A stretch of 64,000 nt of DNA, taken from assembly GCF_018502485.1 (NCBI RefSeq), contig NZ_CP075546.1; one strand, written 5' to 3'. This stretch comes from Methanospirillum purgamenti. GTDB lineage: Archaea > Halobacteriota > Methanomicrobia > Methanomicrobiales > Methanospirillaceae. The position numbers and the translations under genes are program-made. This document shows, in pieces, positions 36,550-47,279 of the stretch; position 1 is the stretch's first letter, and each line of letters begins with the position of its first letter. Below the pieces are notes generated by a model, which saw nothing but the letters and a program-made list of their open reading frames with translations, ran no database searches and was not told the DNA's origin.

Positions 36550-39500
36550 ATGTCGTTACATGAGTCATTGCAGGTAACTCCAAAAGTATCTTTATATGCC
36601 CTTATTATTTCATCACTCATTGTAATCATTTTAACAATTATCTCTCTTTCATTAGAAATAACAATAGTCTTTCAAAATCTGTATTATTTCCCGATAATCA
36701 TCGCATGTGCATTTTATCTTCGGAAAGGATTTATTTTTTCATTAATATTAATTGGAATTTACGGATTGTTCATCTTAATATTTGCCCATACCCAGAATGA
36801 ATTGATATCAGCTCTTATCCGGGTTTTAATCTTTATTGTTGTAGCTGGCGTTGTCACCTGGTTATCATCTAGATACGAGGAACGAACAAAAGAACTCATA
36901 GAAAGCGAAAAAAAATTCAAGCAACTCTTTAATGCAAATGATTCCGGAATTGCCCTTCATGAGATCATCTGTGATGAAAGAGGAAATCCTGTTGATTATC
37001 GGTTTCTTAATGTAAATCCCTCATATGAGAAAATGACAGGCCTTCTCGGGTCAGATATTGTTGGAAAAACAGTACGTGAGATCCTTCCTGGCACTGAGGA
37101 CTACTGGGTTGAAGCATATGGAGCCGTGGCAAAAACGGGTATCACAAAAAAATTTGAGCAATATAGTAAGGAACTTGGAAAATATTTTGAGGTAACAGCC
37201 TATTCTCCCGAGCCTGGAACATTTGCATGTCTTATCCATGATGTTACAGACCGGAAAAATCAGGAAAAACTCGTAAATGAGACGAACGCATATCTTGAAA
37301 ACCTCATTACCCATGCCAATGTTCCGATTATCATCTGGGATCCTGATTACCATATAACTCGGGTAAATCGGGCATTTGAACTCTTATGTGGCAGACCCGC
37401 TGAGTACCTGGAAGGAGGACATCTTTCAATTCTCTTTCATCCTGCTCATGCAGATCGATCGATGCGGCTAATCAAAACGACTCATGAAGGGGTCAGATGG
37501 GATACCGTAGAGATTCCAATTATCCATCAGGATGGAACTGCACGAACAGTTCTGTGGAATTCAGCAACCATTTATGGTCCGGATGGGGAAAAACCCATAG
37601 CAACAATTGCACAAGGATGTGATGTCACCCTTGAAAGGTTTTTGGAATTGGAAAAAGAACGGGCAGCAATTCAGATCCAGGAAAATATTGCCCAACTCGC
37701 TATTTTGAATGACGGTATACGAAATCCGCTCACGATAATTGCTTCATATGCTGATCTGGCAGGAGATGAGCAAATAGCAGCCAGAATACAGCATGAAGTA
37801 ATGCGTATTGATGAAATGGTTAATAACCTTGATCGGGAGTGGGTGCATTCAGAAAAAATTCTAAATTATTTACGAAAAAATGATAAAGTGGCTATAGATT
37901 TTGTTCCTACTCATGCTCATACTAACAGGGGGCAATCACATTTTCTGCAGACCGAGCAAGTACTATCATCACCCTACTTGAGCAGTCATGAACGGTATGT
38001 CGAAGAGATTCAGACCAGGCTCTATTCAATTCTGGATAGTACTGATGTTTACATTTATGTTGTTGATTTAGAGACGTATGATATCTTATATTTAAACGAA
38101 CAAGGAAGAAAACTCTTTGGAAATGTAATTGGGCAGAAATGTTATGGAAGTATCTATGGCATACATGATGGCCCATGTTCTTTTTGTACAAACAATCTTA
38201 TTAGGGAAAAAGCTGGTTCCAAGGAGGTTATCAAAGGAGAGTTTTTACTTCCGAAAACTGATCGGTGGTATGAATCGCGGACCCGGGCCATTCCATGGGC
38301 TGACGGGCGTCTGGTAAGGCTTGAGATTGGAACAGACGTTACTGACAGAAAACTGGCAGAAAAGCGGGACAAATTACAACTTGTCAGATTAGAAGCATTT
38401 TTAACCCTTCTTAATATGGCAGATTCATCAGAGATGGATATCTTAAGCTTCTCTCTTGAAAAGAGTTTAACAGTAAGTGAAAGTATCTACGCTTTTGTCG
38501 GTCTCATGTCTTCTGATGAATCAGAGATGGAAATACATACCTGGTCTCAGGGTGCCTTGGAAATCTGCTCAATACTGGAAAAACCAATTCATTTTCCCAT
38601 AAAGGATGCGGGAATCTGGGGGGAGTGTGTCAGAACCCGTTCTCCATTTATTCACAACGACTATTCTGCTCCCCATCCGGCAAAACATGGATCACCAGAA
38701 GGCCATATACCCATCACCAGATTTTTAGGTGTTCCGATATGTGATGGTAATCAGATTGTTGCTGTTCTTGCTGTGGCAAATAAACTGAATGATTACTCGT
38801 ATGATGATGTCAATACCCTTCTCACTCTTGGCAATATTATGTGGGAAATGGTTCATCGAGGACGGATTAGTGATGAACTAATACAAAAAAACAGATACAA
38901 CCGGACATTAATTGAGACAAGCCTGGATCCATTGGTAACAATTGGAAAAGATGGGAAGATTACGGATGTCAATTCCGCAACTGAACAAATTACTGGCTAT
39001 TCCAGAGATGATCTGATAGGTACTGATTTTTCAGATTACTTTACTGATCCAGAACTTGCACGGACCGGGTATCTGACAGTATTTGAAAAGGGATTGGTTA
39101 GGGATTATCCTCTCGCTATCAGGCATAAAGATGGGACTATTACTGATGTTCTCTATAATGCCTCTGTTTATTTGAATGAACATGGAGAGATGGAAGGGGT
39201 CTTTGCAGCAGCACGAGATGTTACAGAACGTAAAAAAATTGAAATAGCCCTCTTTGAACAGGAGGAACGGTTTCGACTGGCATTAAAAGCAACAAATGAT
39301 GTTATCTGGGACTATGATATCATCAACGATGCTCAACGATGGAATGAATCAGGAACAGCTGTATTTGGATGGACCGATATTGTTCACCATCAACAATCAG
39401 CTGCATGGTGGACAGATCGGGTTCACCCTGATGATTGTGAACGGGTTGCCAGAGAATTTGAAAATGCATTAAGAGATCCTCTCTGCTTGAAATGGCATGA

Positions 39501-41061
39501 TGAGTACCGGTTCAGAAGAGCGGATGGACAGTATGCATATGTTATGGATCGTGGGTATATTATTCGTGATTCTAGTGGTCAGGCAATCCGTATGATTGGA
39601 GCTATGCTTGATATTTCTAACCGGAAGAAAGCCGAAGAAGCACTTGCAGAGAGCGAAAAACGGTTTAGAGATCTCGTTGATACTATTACAAGCGGGGTTG
39701 GGGTTTATTCGGTCCAGGGTGATGGAAGGTATGGGAAGGATTATATTATAACCGATTTTAACCGGATGGCCCTTGAAATTGAAGGAAAAACGATTGAAGA
39801 AGTTATTGGTAAAAGTCTTGCAGATCTCAGACCGAATATTGATGAATATGGTCTTATCCCGGTCTTTCAGCGGGTATGGAAAACCGGAATTCCAGAATAT
39901 TTCCCACAAAAGTTATATCTAGATCAACAATATGCGAATTATTATGAAAATCGTGTCTTCAAATTGAAAAGTGGAGAGATTGTTGCTGTATATAATGATG
40001 TAACCGATCAGAAACGACTTGAAGTAGCATTACAGGAGAGCAGAGCTCTTCTTGATAGTACGCAACATCTTGCAAAAGTAGGCGGGTGGGAATATGATGT
40101 CAGAACACACGCAATGACATGGACCGATGAGACATACCGTATTCATGAAATTGAACCAGGAACTATTCCGGTTGGATCTCCTGATCATATCTTGGAAAGT
40201 CTTCGCTGTTATGATAAAATAGATCAACCGGTTATCGAGCAGGCTTTCAATTTATGTGTCTCTGAAGGAATTCCATATGTGCTCGAATTTCCTCTCACAA
40301 CACAGAAAAACAATCGTATATGGATACAGACCATGGGCAGAGCTGTCTTTGAAAACGGACAGGTAGTAAAAGTAATTGGAAATATTGTCGATATTACTGA
40401 ACGAAAACGGATCGAAGATGCTCTCCGACAGGCAAACCGACAGTTAAATCTGTTGACTGCTGTTACCCGGCATGATATCATCAATAAAACCTCGGTAATT
40501 TATGATTCCCTTGGTATTGCTGAGATGGATCATACAGATCCCTCGCTTGATCAACTCTTCAGGATCATCAAATCAGCAACAGATGCAATAAAAAGTCATA
40601 TTGAGTTTACCAGGACATACCAAAAACTTGGATCTCATGAGCCGCAATGGTATCTGTTAGATGATGTTATGCCTTCAACAGTTCCATCAACGATTCAATT
40701 CAGAAAAGAAACCGGAAATTATGAAGTATTTGCCGATCCGATGTTCAGTCAGGTGTTTACCAATCTTCTTGATAATTCTGTCCGGCACGGGAAGCATGTG
40801 ACTGACATTCGTGTTCATGCTGATAACAAAAAGGATGAACTGGTGATCATGTGGGAGGATAATGGAATTGGAATTCCTTTTGACCAAAAAGAACGCATTT
40901 TTGAACGGGGAATAGGTGATAACACAGGTTATGGATTATTCCTGGTCCGGGAAGTTCTTCAGATAACCGGGATTACTATCAGCGAGTGTGGGGTGGAAGG
41001 AAAAGGAGCGAGATTTGAGATCATTGTTCCTAAATGGAAATTCCGGAGGAAAGATACGTGA
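36550..41061 (+). CDS. Very large membrane multi-PAS/GAF histidine kinase with two DHp-type modules
   Basis: A 1503-residue protein. About four N-terminal membrane segments (residues 15-105) form a short membrane sensor. PAS domains follow at about 121-236 and 250-360, then the His-less module NIAQLAILNDGIRNPLTII...WVHSEKILNYLRK (about 372-450). Next come a PAS with CYGSIYGIHDGPCSFC (about 490-600), a GAF (about 615-770), four more PAS domains (785-1285), the acceptor helix LTAVTRHDIINKTSVI, and an ATPase with NLLDNSVRHG, DNGIGIP and NTGYGLFLVREVL. Having the His-less module internally suggests fusion of a complete PAS-module protein to a PAS-GAF kinase. The gene starts shortly after the insertion sequence and a ribosome site CGGAAGGA. 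Confidence 0.9.
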   Translation: MSLHESLQVTPKVSLYALIISSLIVIILTIISLSLEITIVFQNLYYFPIIIACAFYLRKGFIFSLILIGIYGLFILIFAHTQNELISALIRVLIFIVVAGVVTWLSSRYEERTKELIESEKKFKQLFNANDSGIALHEIICDERGNPVDYRFLNVNPSYEKMTGLLGSDIVGKTVREILPGTEDYWVEAYGAVAKTGITKKFEQYSKELGKYFEVTAYSPEPGTFACLIHDVTDRKNQEKLVNETNAYLENLITHANVPIIIWDPDYHITRVNRAFELLCGRPAEYLEGGHLSILFHPAHADRSMRLIKTTHEGVRWDTVEIPIIHQDGTARTVLWNSATIYGPDGEKPIATIAQGCDVTLERFLELEKERAAIQIQENIAQLAILNDGIRNPLTIIASYADLAGDEQIAARIQHEVMRIDEMVNNLDREWVHSEKILNYLRKNDKVAIDFVPTHAHTNRGQSHFLQTEQVLSSPYLSSHERYVEEIQTRLYSILDSTDVYIYVVDLETYDILYLNEQGRKLFGNVIGQKCYGSIYGIHDGPCSFCTNNLIREKAGSKEVIKGEFLLPKTDRWYESRTRAIPWADGRLVRLEIGTDVTDRKLAEKRDKLQLVRLEAFLTLLNMADSSEMDILSFSLEKSLTVSESIYAFVGLMSSDESEMEIHTWSQGALEICSILEKPIHFPIKDAGIWGECVRTRSPFIHNDYSAPHPAKHGSPEGHIPITRFLGVPICDGNQIVAVLAVANKLNDYSYDDVNTLLTLGNIMWEMVHRGRISDELIQKNRYNRTLIETSLDPLVTIGKDGKITDVNSATEQITGYSRDDLIGTDFSDYFTDPELARTGYLTVFEKGLVRDYPLAIRHKDGTITDVLYNASVYLNEHGEMEGVFAAARDVTERKKIEIALFEQEERFRLALKATNDVIWDYDIINDAQRWNESGTAVFGWTDIVHHQQSAAWWTDRVHPDDCERVAREFENALRDPLCLKWHDEYRFRRADGQYAYVMDRGYIIRDSSGQAIRMIGAMLDISNRKKAEEALAESEKRFRDLVDTITSGVGVYSVQGDGRYGKDYIITDFNRMALEIEGKTIEEVIGKSLADLRPNIDEYGLIPVFQRVWKTGIPEYFPQKLYLDQQYANYYENRVFKLKSGEIVAVYNDVTDQKRLEVALQESRALLDSTQHLAKVGGWEYDVRTHAMTWTDETYRIHEIEPGTIPVGSPDHILESLRCYDKIDQPVIEQAFNLCVSEGIPYVLEFPLTTQKNNRIWIQTMGRAVFENGQVVKVIGNIVDITERKRIEDALRQANRQLNLLTAVTRHDIINKTSVIYDSLGIAEMDHTDPSLDQLFRIIKSATDAIKSHIEFTRTYQKLGSHEPQWYLLDDVMPSTVPSTIQFRKETGNYEVFADPMFSQVFTNLLDNSVRHGKHVTDIRVHADNKKDELVIMWEDNGIGIPFDQKERIFERGIGDNTGYGLFLVREVLQITGITISECGVEGKGARFEIIVPKWKFRRKDT

Positions 41062-41225
41062 AATTCTTGAAGATGGTAATCATATCACATTTCACGAATT
41101 CTAAAAAGACAGGTCACCATGAAAAAAGCTGGTAAAAAAGGGGTTGGGATTATAGAAAATGAAAATATGAATGGAAAAAAACGATACAATACCTATACTT
41201 TTTGGCAAATACCGGAGGGTATACC

Positions 41226-44069
41226 ATGACCGGTCATATATCAGTTCTCTATGTAGACGACGAACCAGATCTTTTGACACTTGGAAAAATTTTTCTTGAG
41301 CGAACTGGTAATTTTATAGTTACCACTGTTCCGGGTGCACAAAAAGCCCTTGATCTGATAACACATCAGGATTTTGATGCCATAGTATCTGATTACCAGA
41401 TGCCTGAAATGGATGGCATCGAATTTTTAAAGCATCTGAAATCTACAGGAAATCCAACCCCATTCATTCTTTTTACCGGTAAAGGCAGAGAAGAGGTGGT
41501 CATAGAAGCTCTCAATAATGGAGCGGATTTTTACCTTCAAAAGGGAGGTGATCCAAAAGCACAGTTTGTAGAACTTGTCAATAAAATCCTCCATGCTACA
41601 TCACGCCGTCGAGCTGAAATCCAGGTTTTAGAATTAAAGCAACGTGAATCAGATATCATTAATTTCCTGCCTGATGCAACGTTTGCAATAAATATAAATC
41701 ATGAGGTCATTGCCTGGAATCGTGCCATGGAACTACTTTCAGGCATTTCTGCAACAGAGATTATCGGGAAAGGAGACTACGCTTATTCAGTTCCATTTTA
41801 TCAGAAAAGGCGCCCGATGCTAATTGATTTAGTTCTGGATTGTAATCCAGAAATCATTGAAAAATACCCTGGTGTCAAGCGAGAGGATCAAAATTTGATG
41901 ACTGAAATAAATCGTCCATGGATCCACGAGGGAAAAGAGATCTTTTTCTGGATTACAGCATGTCCCCTTTATAATACACAAGGAACAATAATCGGAGCAA
42001 TTGAATCACTTCGGGATATTACTTCACTCAAAAAAGCCAGAGAATTATTAGAGGAAAGCGAATCACGATACCGTCTTACTCTTGATGCATCAAATGAAGG
42101 GATATGGGATTGGAATCTCAAAACAGGTTCAGCGTTTTTTAGTCCTCATTGGTATACCATGTTAGGGTATGAACCAGACGAATTCCCCGCATCATATGAA
42201 GCACTTCAGTCATTACTCCATCCTGAAGACCTTGATCGTGCAAAAACATCCATTGAAGATCATTTGAACCGAAAAAATGATGGCTATTCTACAGAATTTC
42301 GTCTGAAAACAAAGTCGGGAGATTGGAAGTGGATATTAGCAAGAGGAAGGATTATCGAATGGGATGACTCAAACCTTCCTGTCCGAATGGTTGGAACTCA
42401 TACAGATATCACCAGTTTAAAACATACAGAAGAGAAATTAAGGCTCGATGAGTCCAGGCTTGAAACATTACTGACATTAACCCTGATGACACAAAAGCCG
42501 GTTCGTGACATTACTGATTTTGCACTTGAAGAAGCAGTCCGACTGACAGAAAGTGCAATTGGGTATGTTGCTTTTTTAAATGAGGATGAAACGATCCTTA
42601 CGATGCATGCCTGGTCACATGTAGCAATGGAAGAATGTCAGGTTCAATATCGAACCATTGAGTACACGGTTGCAGATACTGGATTGTGGGGAGAACCAGT
42701 CAGGCAACGCAGACCAGTAATTACCAATGATTATTCAACTCCGGATCCATTAAAAAAAGGTACACCAGCCGGTCATGTATCAATAATACGACATCTTGGG
42801 GTTCCAATCTTTGATAAAAACCGGATCGTGATGCTGGTGGGTGTTGCGAATAAACCGGGTGATTATGGAGCAGAAGACATTCGACAGCTTACGCTTCTCA
42901 TGGCCGGAGTATGGAATATTGTTCAGAGAAAAAATGCAGATGAAGCCGTTCTCCGGAGTAATGAAGAACTTTCCGCTGCATATGAAGAGCTTTCAGCAAC
43001 AGAAGAAGAACTCCGGACCCAATATGATATTACCACACAATCAATAGAGCACATCCGTCATAGCGAAAACCAGCTCCGCATTCTTGTTGAAAACCTGCTT
43101 GACCCGGTTATCATAATCGGATTTGATAGCCGAATATTATATGGAAATCCTGCAGCATTTACCTTTTTCGAATTAGATCGAACAAATAAGGGACCATTTC
43201 ATATACAATCATTTCTTTCCGCAGAATCATGGAATAAAGCCTCTGCAGATCTTATCGAAATTCAAAAAACAGGCGGTCCGGTTGTTGATGAGTATGACAT
43301 TCTCACATCCAATGGAAAGGTTAGAACTATCGAAGCAGCTGGACATCTCATTTACTGGGATGGACAGGATGCAGATCTCGTATCCATTCGAGATATTACC
43401 GACCGAAAAGGAGATAAAGATGCTCTGGTCCGGGCCAACAGGAAATTAACCATTCTCTCTTCGATAACCCGCCATGATATCTTAAACCAGGTAACCGGTC
43501 TTTTAGGGTACCTTGAATTACTATATGATACTGTTCCTGGAGATCCCCAGCATATGTATATTCAAAAATGTCTGGATTTTACTAACACTATTGAGAGTCA
43601 GATTGGGTTTACCAAACTTGTTGATGAAATCCGGAGTAATTCATTATCATGGCAGTATACTGAACGGATGGTTACTCACGTACTACATGGATTTGCAATC
43701 GGAGAGATAACCTGTCAGGTAGACCTGAATGGATTATATCTGTATGCTGATCCAATTTTGGAGAAGGTCATTTTCACACTGATTGAAAATTCAATTCGTC
43801 ATGGTGGTCAGGTCAGTCATATTCACTTTTCATTCCAGATTGTTCATGAGACCTGCATATTTTTGTATGAAGATGATGGATCAGGAATTCCAGTGGATGA
43901 GAAAGAGAAAATATTCCAACAGGGGTATGGGAAGCATACCGGCCTTGGACTCTTTTTAGTCCGGGAGATCCTGGCAATAAATAATATGGAGATAATTGAG
44001 ACTGGAACTCCGGGAAAAGGTGCCAGGTTTGAGATACACATCCCTTCAGGGAAATGGAGAATTAATTAA
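41226..44069 (+). CDS. Receiver-PAS-PAS-GAF-PAS histidine kinase (RHD-type)
   Basis: About 947 residues, cytoplasmic. Receiver about 1-130 (YVDDEPDL, phospho-Asp in IVSDYQMPEMDG, FYLQKGGDP). Two PAS domains at about 140-400, the second of the PAS_3 type (SNEGIWDWNLKTGSAFFSP). GAF about 410-570, closely similar to the GAF of the preceding kinase (DTGLWGEPVRQRRPVITNDY). Then a coiled coil rich in Glu (ELSAAYEELSATEEEL), a PAS, the acceptor helix LSSITRHDILNQVTGL and an ATPase (TLIENSIRHG, DDGSGIP, HTGLGLFLVREIL). ATG 41226 is chosen because GGAGGGT precedes it; the frame is open from TTG 41202. It may share a transcript with the kinase upstream. Confidence 0.9.
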   Translation: MTGHISVLYVDDEPDLLTLGKIFLERTGNFIVTTVPGAQKALDLITHQDFDAIVSDYQMPEMDGIEFLKHLKSTGNPTPFILFTGKGREEVVIEALNNGADFYLQKGGDPKAQFVELVNKILHATSRRRAEIQVLELKQRESDIINFLPDATFAININHEVIAWNRAMELLSGISATEIIGKGDYAYSVPFYQKRRPMLIDLVLDCNPEIIEKYPGVKREDQNLMTEINRPWIHEGKEIFFWITACPLYNTQGTIIGAIESLRDITSLKKARELLEESESRYRLTLDASNEGIWDWNLKTGSAFFSPHWYTMLGYEPDEFPASYEALQSLLHPEDLDRAKTSIEDHLNRKNDGYSTEFRLKTKSGDWKWILARGRIIEWDDSNLPVRMVGTHTDITSLKHTEEKLRLDESRLETLLTLTLMTQKPVRDITDFALEEAVRLTESAIGYVAFLNEDETILTMHAWSHVAMEECQVQYRTIEYTVADTGLWGEPVRQRRPVITNDYSTPDPLKKGTPAGHVSIIRHLGVPIFDKNRIVMLVGVANKPGDYGAEDIRQLTLLMAGVWNIVQRKNADEAVLRSNEELSAAYEELSATEEELRTQYDITTQSIEHIRHSENQLRILVENLLDPVIIIGFDSRILYGNPAAFTFFELDRTNKGPFHIQSFLSAESWNKASADLIEIQKTGGPVVDEYDILTSNGKVRTIEAAGHLIYWDGQDADLVSIRDITDRKGDKDALVRANRKLTILSSITRHDILNQVTGLLGYLELLYDTVPGDPQHMYIQKCLDFTNTIESQIGFTKLVDEIRSNSLSWQYTERMVTHVLHGFAIGEITCQVDLNGLYLYADPILEKVIFTLIENSIRHGGQVSHIHFSFQIVHETCIFLYEDDGSGIPVDEKEKIFQQGYGKHTGLGLFLVREILAINNMEIIETGTPGKGARFEIHIPSGKWRIN

Positions 44070-44180
44070 GTTTCAGATGAGGCAAAATTTTCTCCTTCAA
44101 CAGAACTGACAGAATTAGGAAACGCCTTTACAGGAATGGGGAGTTTCTTCCTTTCTCTAAAAAAAATGTGATCTTAATAT

Positions 44181-46331
44181 TCAAATGGTTACAGAGTATG
44201 CACCTTTTGGTATACACATGTCAAATCTGGCACCGGATCCTTTTTTCCCAGTCTCATGAATAGAGATGCCAGTAAGTGCAAGGATTTCCCGGACCAGGAA
44301 TAAACCAAGACCGGTATTTGCTCCATGTCCCCGCTCAAATATCAATTCTTTTTCCTCCGCACCGACACCAACTCCGTCATCCTCCCAGCTTAACATAAAC
44401 CCATCTGGTCTATCTGTTCCAGTTACCAGGATATGAGTTACATTCTTACCATGTCGGAGTGAATTGTCAAGAAGATTGTAAAACACTTTCTCCAACATTG
44501 GATCTGCAAAAATTGAAACATGGTGCACATGGTTCTCTATTGTCACGTTTTTCGGCACCTGCAGATTACCAATTATTTGTTCCGGATTCTGCCAGAAAGG
44601 TTCATGGATGCCAAGATCCTGGTACTCTCGGGTAAATTCTATCTGCCTTTGAATTGCGACGGTTGCATTCTCAATAATATCAAAATAATGTGATATTTCT
44701 GGAACCAAACATTCCAATTCTGCTACTTCAATGGCACCCAGGATGACAGTCACTTTATTTAAAATATCATGCCGGGTAATACTGTTCATCAAATTTATCT
44801 GATTTGAAGCCTTTCGAAGGGCTTCTTCCGTCTTTTTTCGTTCGGAAATATCATGTGCTATACCAAGATAAACTAAATTACCCGTATTAACATCATGAAT
44901 CATAGAGGCTGTTGATGAAAACCATTTCCATACCCCGTCCTTATGACGAGCCCTGAATTCAACACCACTCCCTTTTTTTTCCGTATGGGTAACTGAATAA
45001 AAAAAACTAGTACAGACAGGAAGATCATCTGGGTGGACAAATTCTGTAAAAGAATGCCCGATGACTTCTTCGGGCACATGACCAAGAAATTCAGTCCAGT
45101 TAGGTGAAATATAAATAAATAATCCCTCCTTGGAGAGAGAATAGACAACGTCATTTGCATGTTCGACAAATGAACGGAATTGTTCCTCACTTCTTCGGAG
45201 AGCTTCCTGTGCTTGTTTTCGATCTGTGATATCACGAAGCGAGAGCAAATCTGCCTTTTTCCCCTCATATCGAATTGCTTTTCCAATACTCTCAACAGTA
45301 ACCCGCCGACCCTTCGCGGTGATCACATCATACTCAGCCACATATGCATCATGACCTTGTGATACTTCTACAAAATCACGAATAACATCCTTTTGAGAAG
45401 CGGGTGCGATAAACTCAATAACATTCCGACCAATGAACGAAAAGATTTCATCCCCTTCAATCAGTTTTAATGCAGCACTATTCGCAAACAAAATGCTCCC
45501 CTGCATATCAACGATCAGGATGGGTTCTAGAGCATTTGTTACGAGAAAACGATATTTCTCCTCACTTTCAAGTAATGCCTGTTGTGCAATATATTGTTCT
45601 GTTACATCATGCATAACACCAAACACAACATTTGCATCAATATCATATTCGGCTAATGATTGAACATATATGATTTTCCCGTCAGTTTTACGGTGAATCT
45701 GATGTGAAACATTAAATGGTTCGCCTTTTGTTATGAGGGTATGAAAGAGGTATGATATTTTTTGTTCCAATTCGGGGGGAGCAAAGGAAAGAAACTCCGT
45801 ATATGGCCATTCATCTCCGGAAAGACCACAGATGTTTTGTGTGCCATGTGACAATAACACCATACCGGTATCTGGGTGGTACTCCCAGTGTCCAAATCCT
45901 GCAATTTCTTCAGCATGACGAAGCTTTTTAAGACTGTGTTCAAGGTTTTTTTTCGCCTGATATTTTTCTACAACATTTTCAATCGTAAATGCAAGATCAG
46001 TCAATAAAGTTTTTAAATCACAATTTTTTCGAACATAGGAATCTGCTTTATATTCAATGGCTCGAAGAACAACGTCTTCATCCCCTTTTCCGGTAAAAAT
46101 TATAAAAGGGAGATCTCCATAGTTTTTTCGTACCTCAACCAGGAAATCAATACCATTCATGCGTGGCATGAGATAATCGGAGACAATTACGTCATAGGTT
46201 TTTTTATGTAAAACCAGAAATGCATCTTCAACTGAAGTGCAGGTGTCCACAACAAATCCCTTTTGTGAAAGTAACCGGGAAGATGCAGCACAGAGGTCTG
46301 GTTCATCATCTACATACAGAACAGATATCAT
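44181..46331 (-). CDS. Receiver-PAS-PAS-PAS histidine kinase (RHD-type)
   Basis: A 716-residue cytoplasmic kinase and a clean example of the local architecture. Receiver about 1-125 (MISVLYVDDEPDLC, phospho-Asp in IVSDYLMPRMNG, SYVRKNCD). Three PAS/PAC domains at about 140-250, 265-375 and 385-500. Acceptor helix MNSITRHDILNKVTVI. ATPase with NLLDNSLRHG, DDGVGVG and NTGLGLFLVREIL. Its receiver is the best template for the interrupted gene at 20826: Cys14 here corresponds to the TGA there. It converges with the kinase at 41226-44069. Confidence 0.92.
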   Translation of the reverse strand: MISVLYVDDEPDLCAASSRLLSQKGFVVDTCTSVEDAFLVLHKKTYDVIVSDYLMPRMNGIDFLVEVRKNYGDLPFIIFTGKGDEDVVLRAIEYKADSYVRKNCDLKTLLTDLAFTIENVVEKYQAKKNLEHSLKKLRHAEEIAGFGHWEYHPDTGMVLLSHGTQNICGLSGDEWPYTEFLSFAPPELEQKISYLFHTLITKGEPFNVSHQIHRKTDGKIIYVQSLAEYDIDANVVFGVMHDVTEQYIAQQALLESEEKYRFLVTNALEPILIVDMQGSILFANSAALKLIEGDEIFSFIGRNVIEFIAPASQKDVIRDFVEVSQGHDAYVAEYDVITAKGRRVTVESIGKAIRYEGKKADLLSLRDITDRKQAQEALRRSEEQFRSFVEHANDVVYSLSKEGLFIYISPNWTEFLGHVPEEVIGHSFTEFVHPDDLPVCTSFFYSVTHTEKKGSGVEFRARHKDGVWKWFSSTASMIHDVNTGNLVYLGIAHDISERKKTEEALRKASNQINLMNSITRHDILNKVTVILGAIEVAELECLVPEISHYFDIIENATVAIQRQIEFTREYQDLGIHEPFWQNPEQIIGNLQVPKNVTIENHVHHVSIFADPMLEKVFYNLLDNSLRHGKNVTHILVTGTDRPDGFMLSWEDDGVGVGAEEKELIFERGHGANTGLGLFLVREILALTGISIHETGKKGSGARFDMCIPKGAYSVTI

Positions 46332-46618
46332 TCCGGCCTCTCATCATCTGAATCTTTCTTCAATATGTTGTTTTTCCCTTTTATCCGATTATACTGGCCA
46401 AATCAAATAAAACAAAACTCAGAAATAGTACTCTATTTTATGTATGTATATATATTATTTTGCCATACAAGTGACTGTTTACTAACCTTCTTTTTCTAAA
46501 AAAAATTCTTGTGTAGAAAAAATATGTCCTTCGATTAGTACTCGAATATATATCGTGTATCCAATTTCAGGGCAAATGCTTATTGCTTTATTATTCCCCA
46601 TGTATTTGGAGTAAAAGT

Positions 46619-47182
46619 ATGCTAAAAAAAATTATTCCTGATAGTAATGAAGCACTTGAGTGTAAAATACTAAATCCAATAGAATACTGGCTGTGGAAGT
46701 TCCGGTATGTATCTTTCTTGGCAGTGGTTTTTTGTGCTATTGCCTCTGTTGCGCTCTTTATTATGGGTACACTTGAGATTATTCATCCGATTAAAGAGAT
46801 ACTCATAGCAACCATTAGTTCTGCATCAGACCATCCAATTTTGGAAAATGAAGAGATTTTAAAGGGATTTATTAGAGCATTAGACCTTTATCTGATAGCT
46901 GTATTCTTCCTGATCTTTAGTTTTGGTCTGTATGAACTTATCATCTCAAAAATTGATGTGGCAAGAAATTCCTGTGATGATGTTGAGCATCCACTTCTTC
47001 AGATAACCTCTCTTGATGAACTAAAAAGTAAGATAATAAAAGTTATCATCATCATCCTGATTGTAGCATTCTTTAAAAATGTAATCTCAATGAAGATGAT
47101 AGAAGTCAGTGATGCTCTCATGCTTGCAATTGCCATCCTTGCACTTTGTATTGGTTCATATTTCCTGACAAAAGAACACTAA
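46619..47182 (+). CDS. YqhA/UPF0114-family membrane protein
   Basis: About 187 residues with four hydrophobic segments: WKFRYVSFLAVVFCAIASVALFI near the N-terminus, YLIAVFFLIFSFGLYELII, KVIIIILIVAFFKNVI, and LMLAIAILALCIGSYFL. The pattern, including LQITSLDELKSKIIKV, fits the UPF0114/YqhA family, whose function is unknown. The start is set at ATG 46619, which has GGAG 7 bases upstream; the open frame begins at 46583. Confidence 0.8.
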   Translation: MLKKIIPDSNEALECKILNPIEYWLWKFRYVSFLAVVFCAIASVALFIMGTLEIIHPIKEILIATISSASDHPILENEEILKGFIRALDLYLIAVFFLIFSFGLYELIISKIDVARNSCDDVEHPLLQITSLDELKSKIIKVIIIILIVAFFKNVISMKMIEVSDALMLAIAILALCIGSYFLTKEH

Positions 47183-47279
47183 TGTCGTGTACTTTAGAAA
47201 AACAACACAAATTTTTTAACATATCTAATATCTCTGACAAAGATATTCGAATATGAAATGAGAGAGTAAAAAAAGAGGA

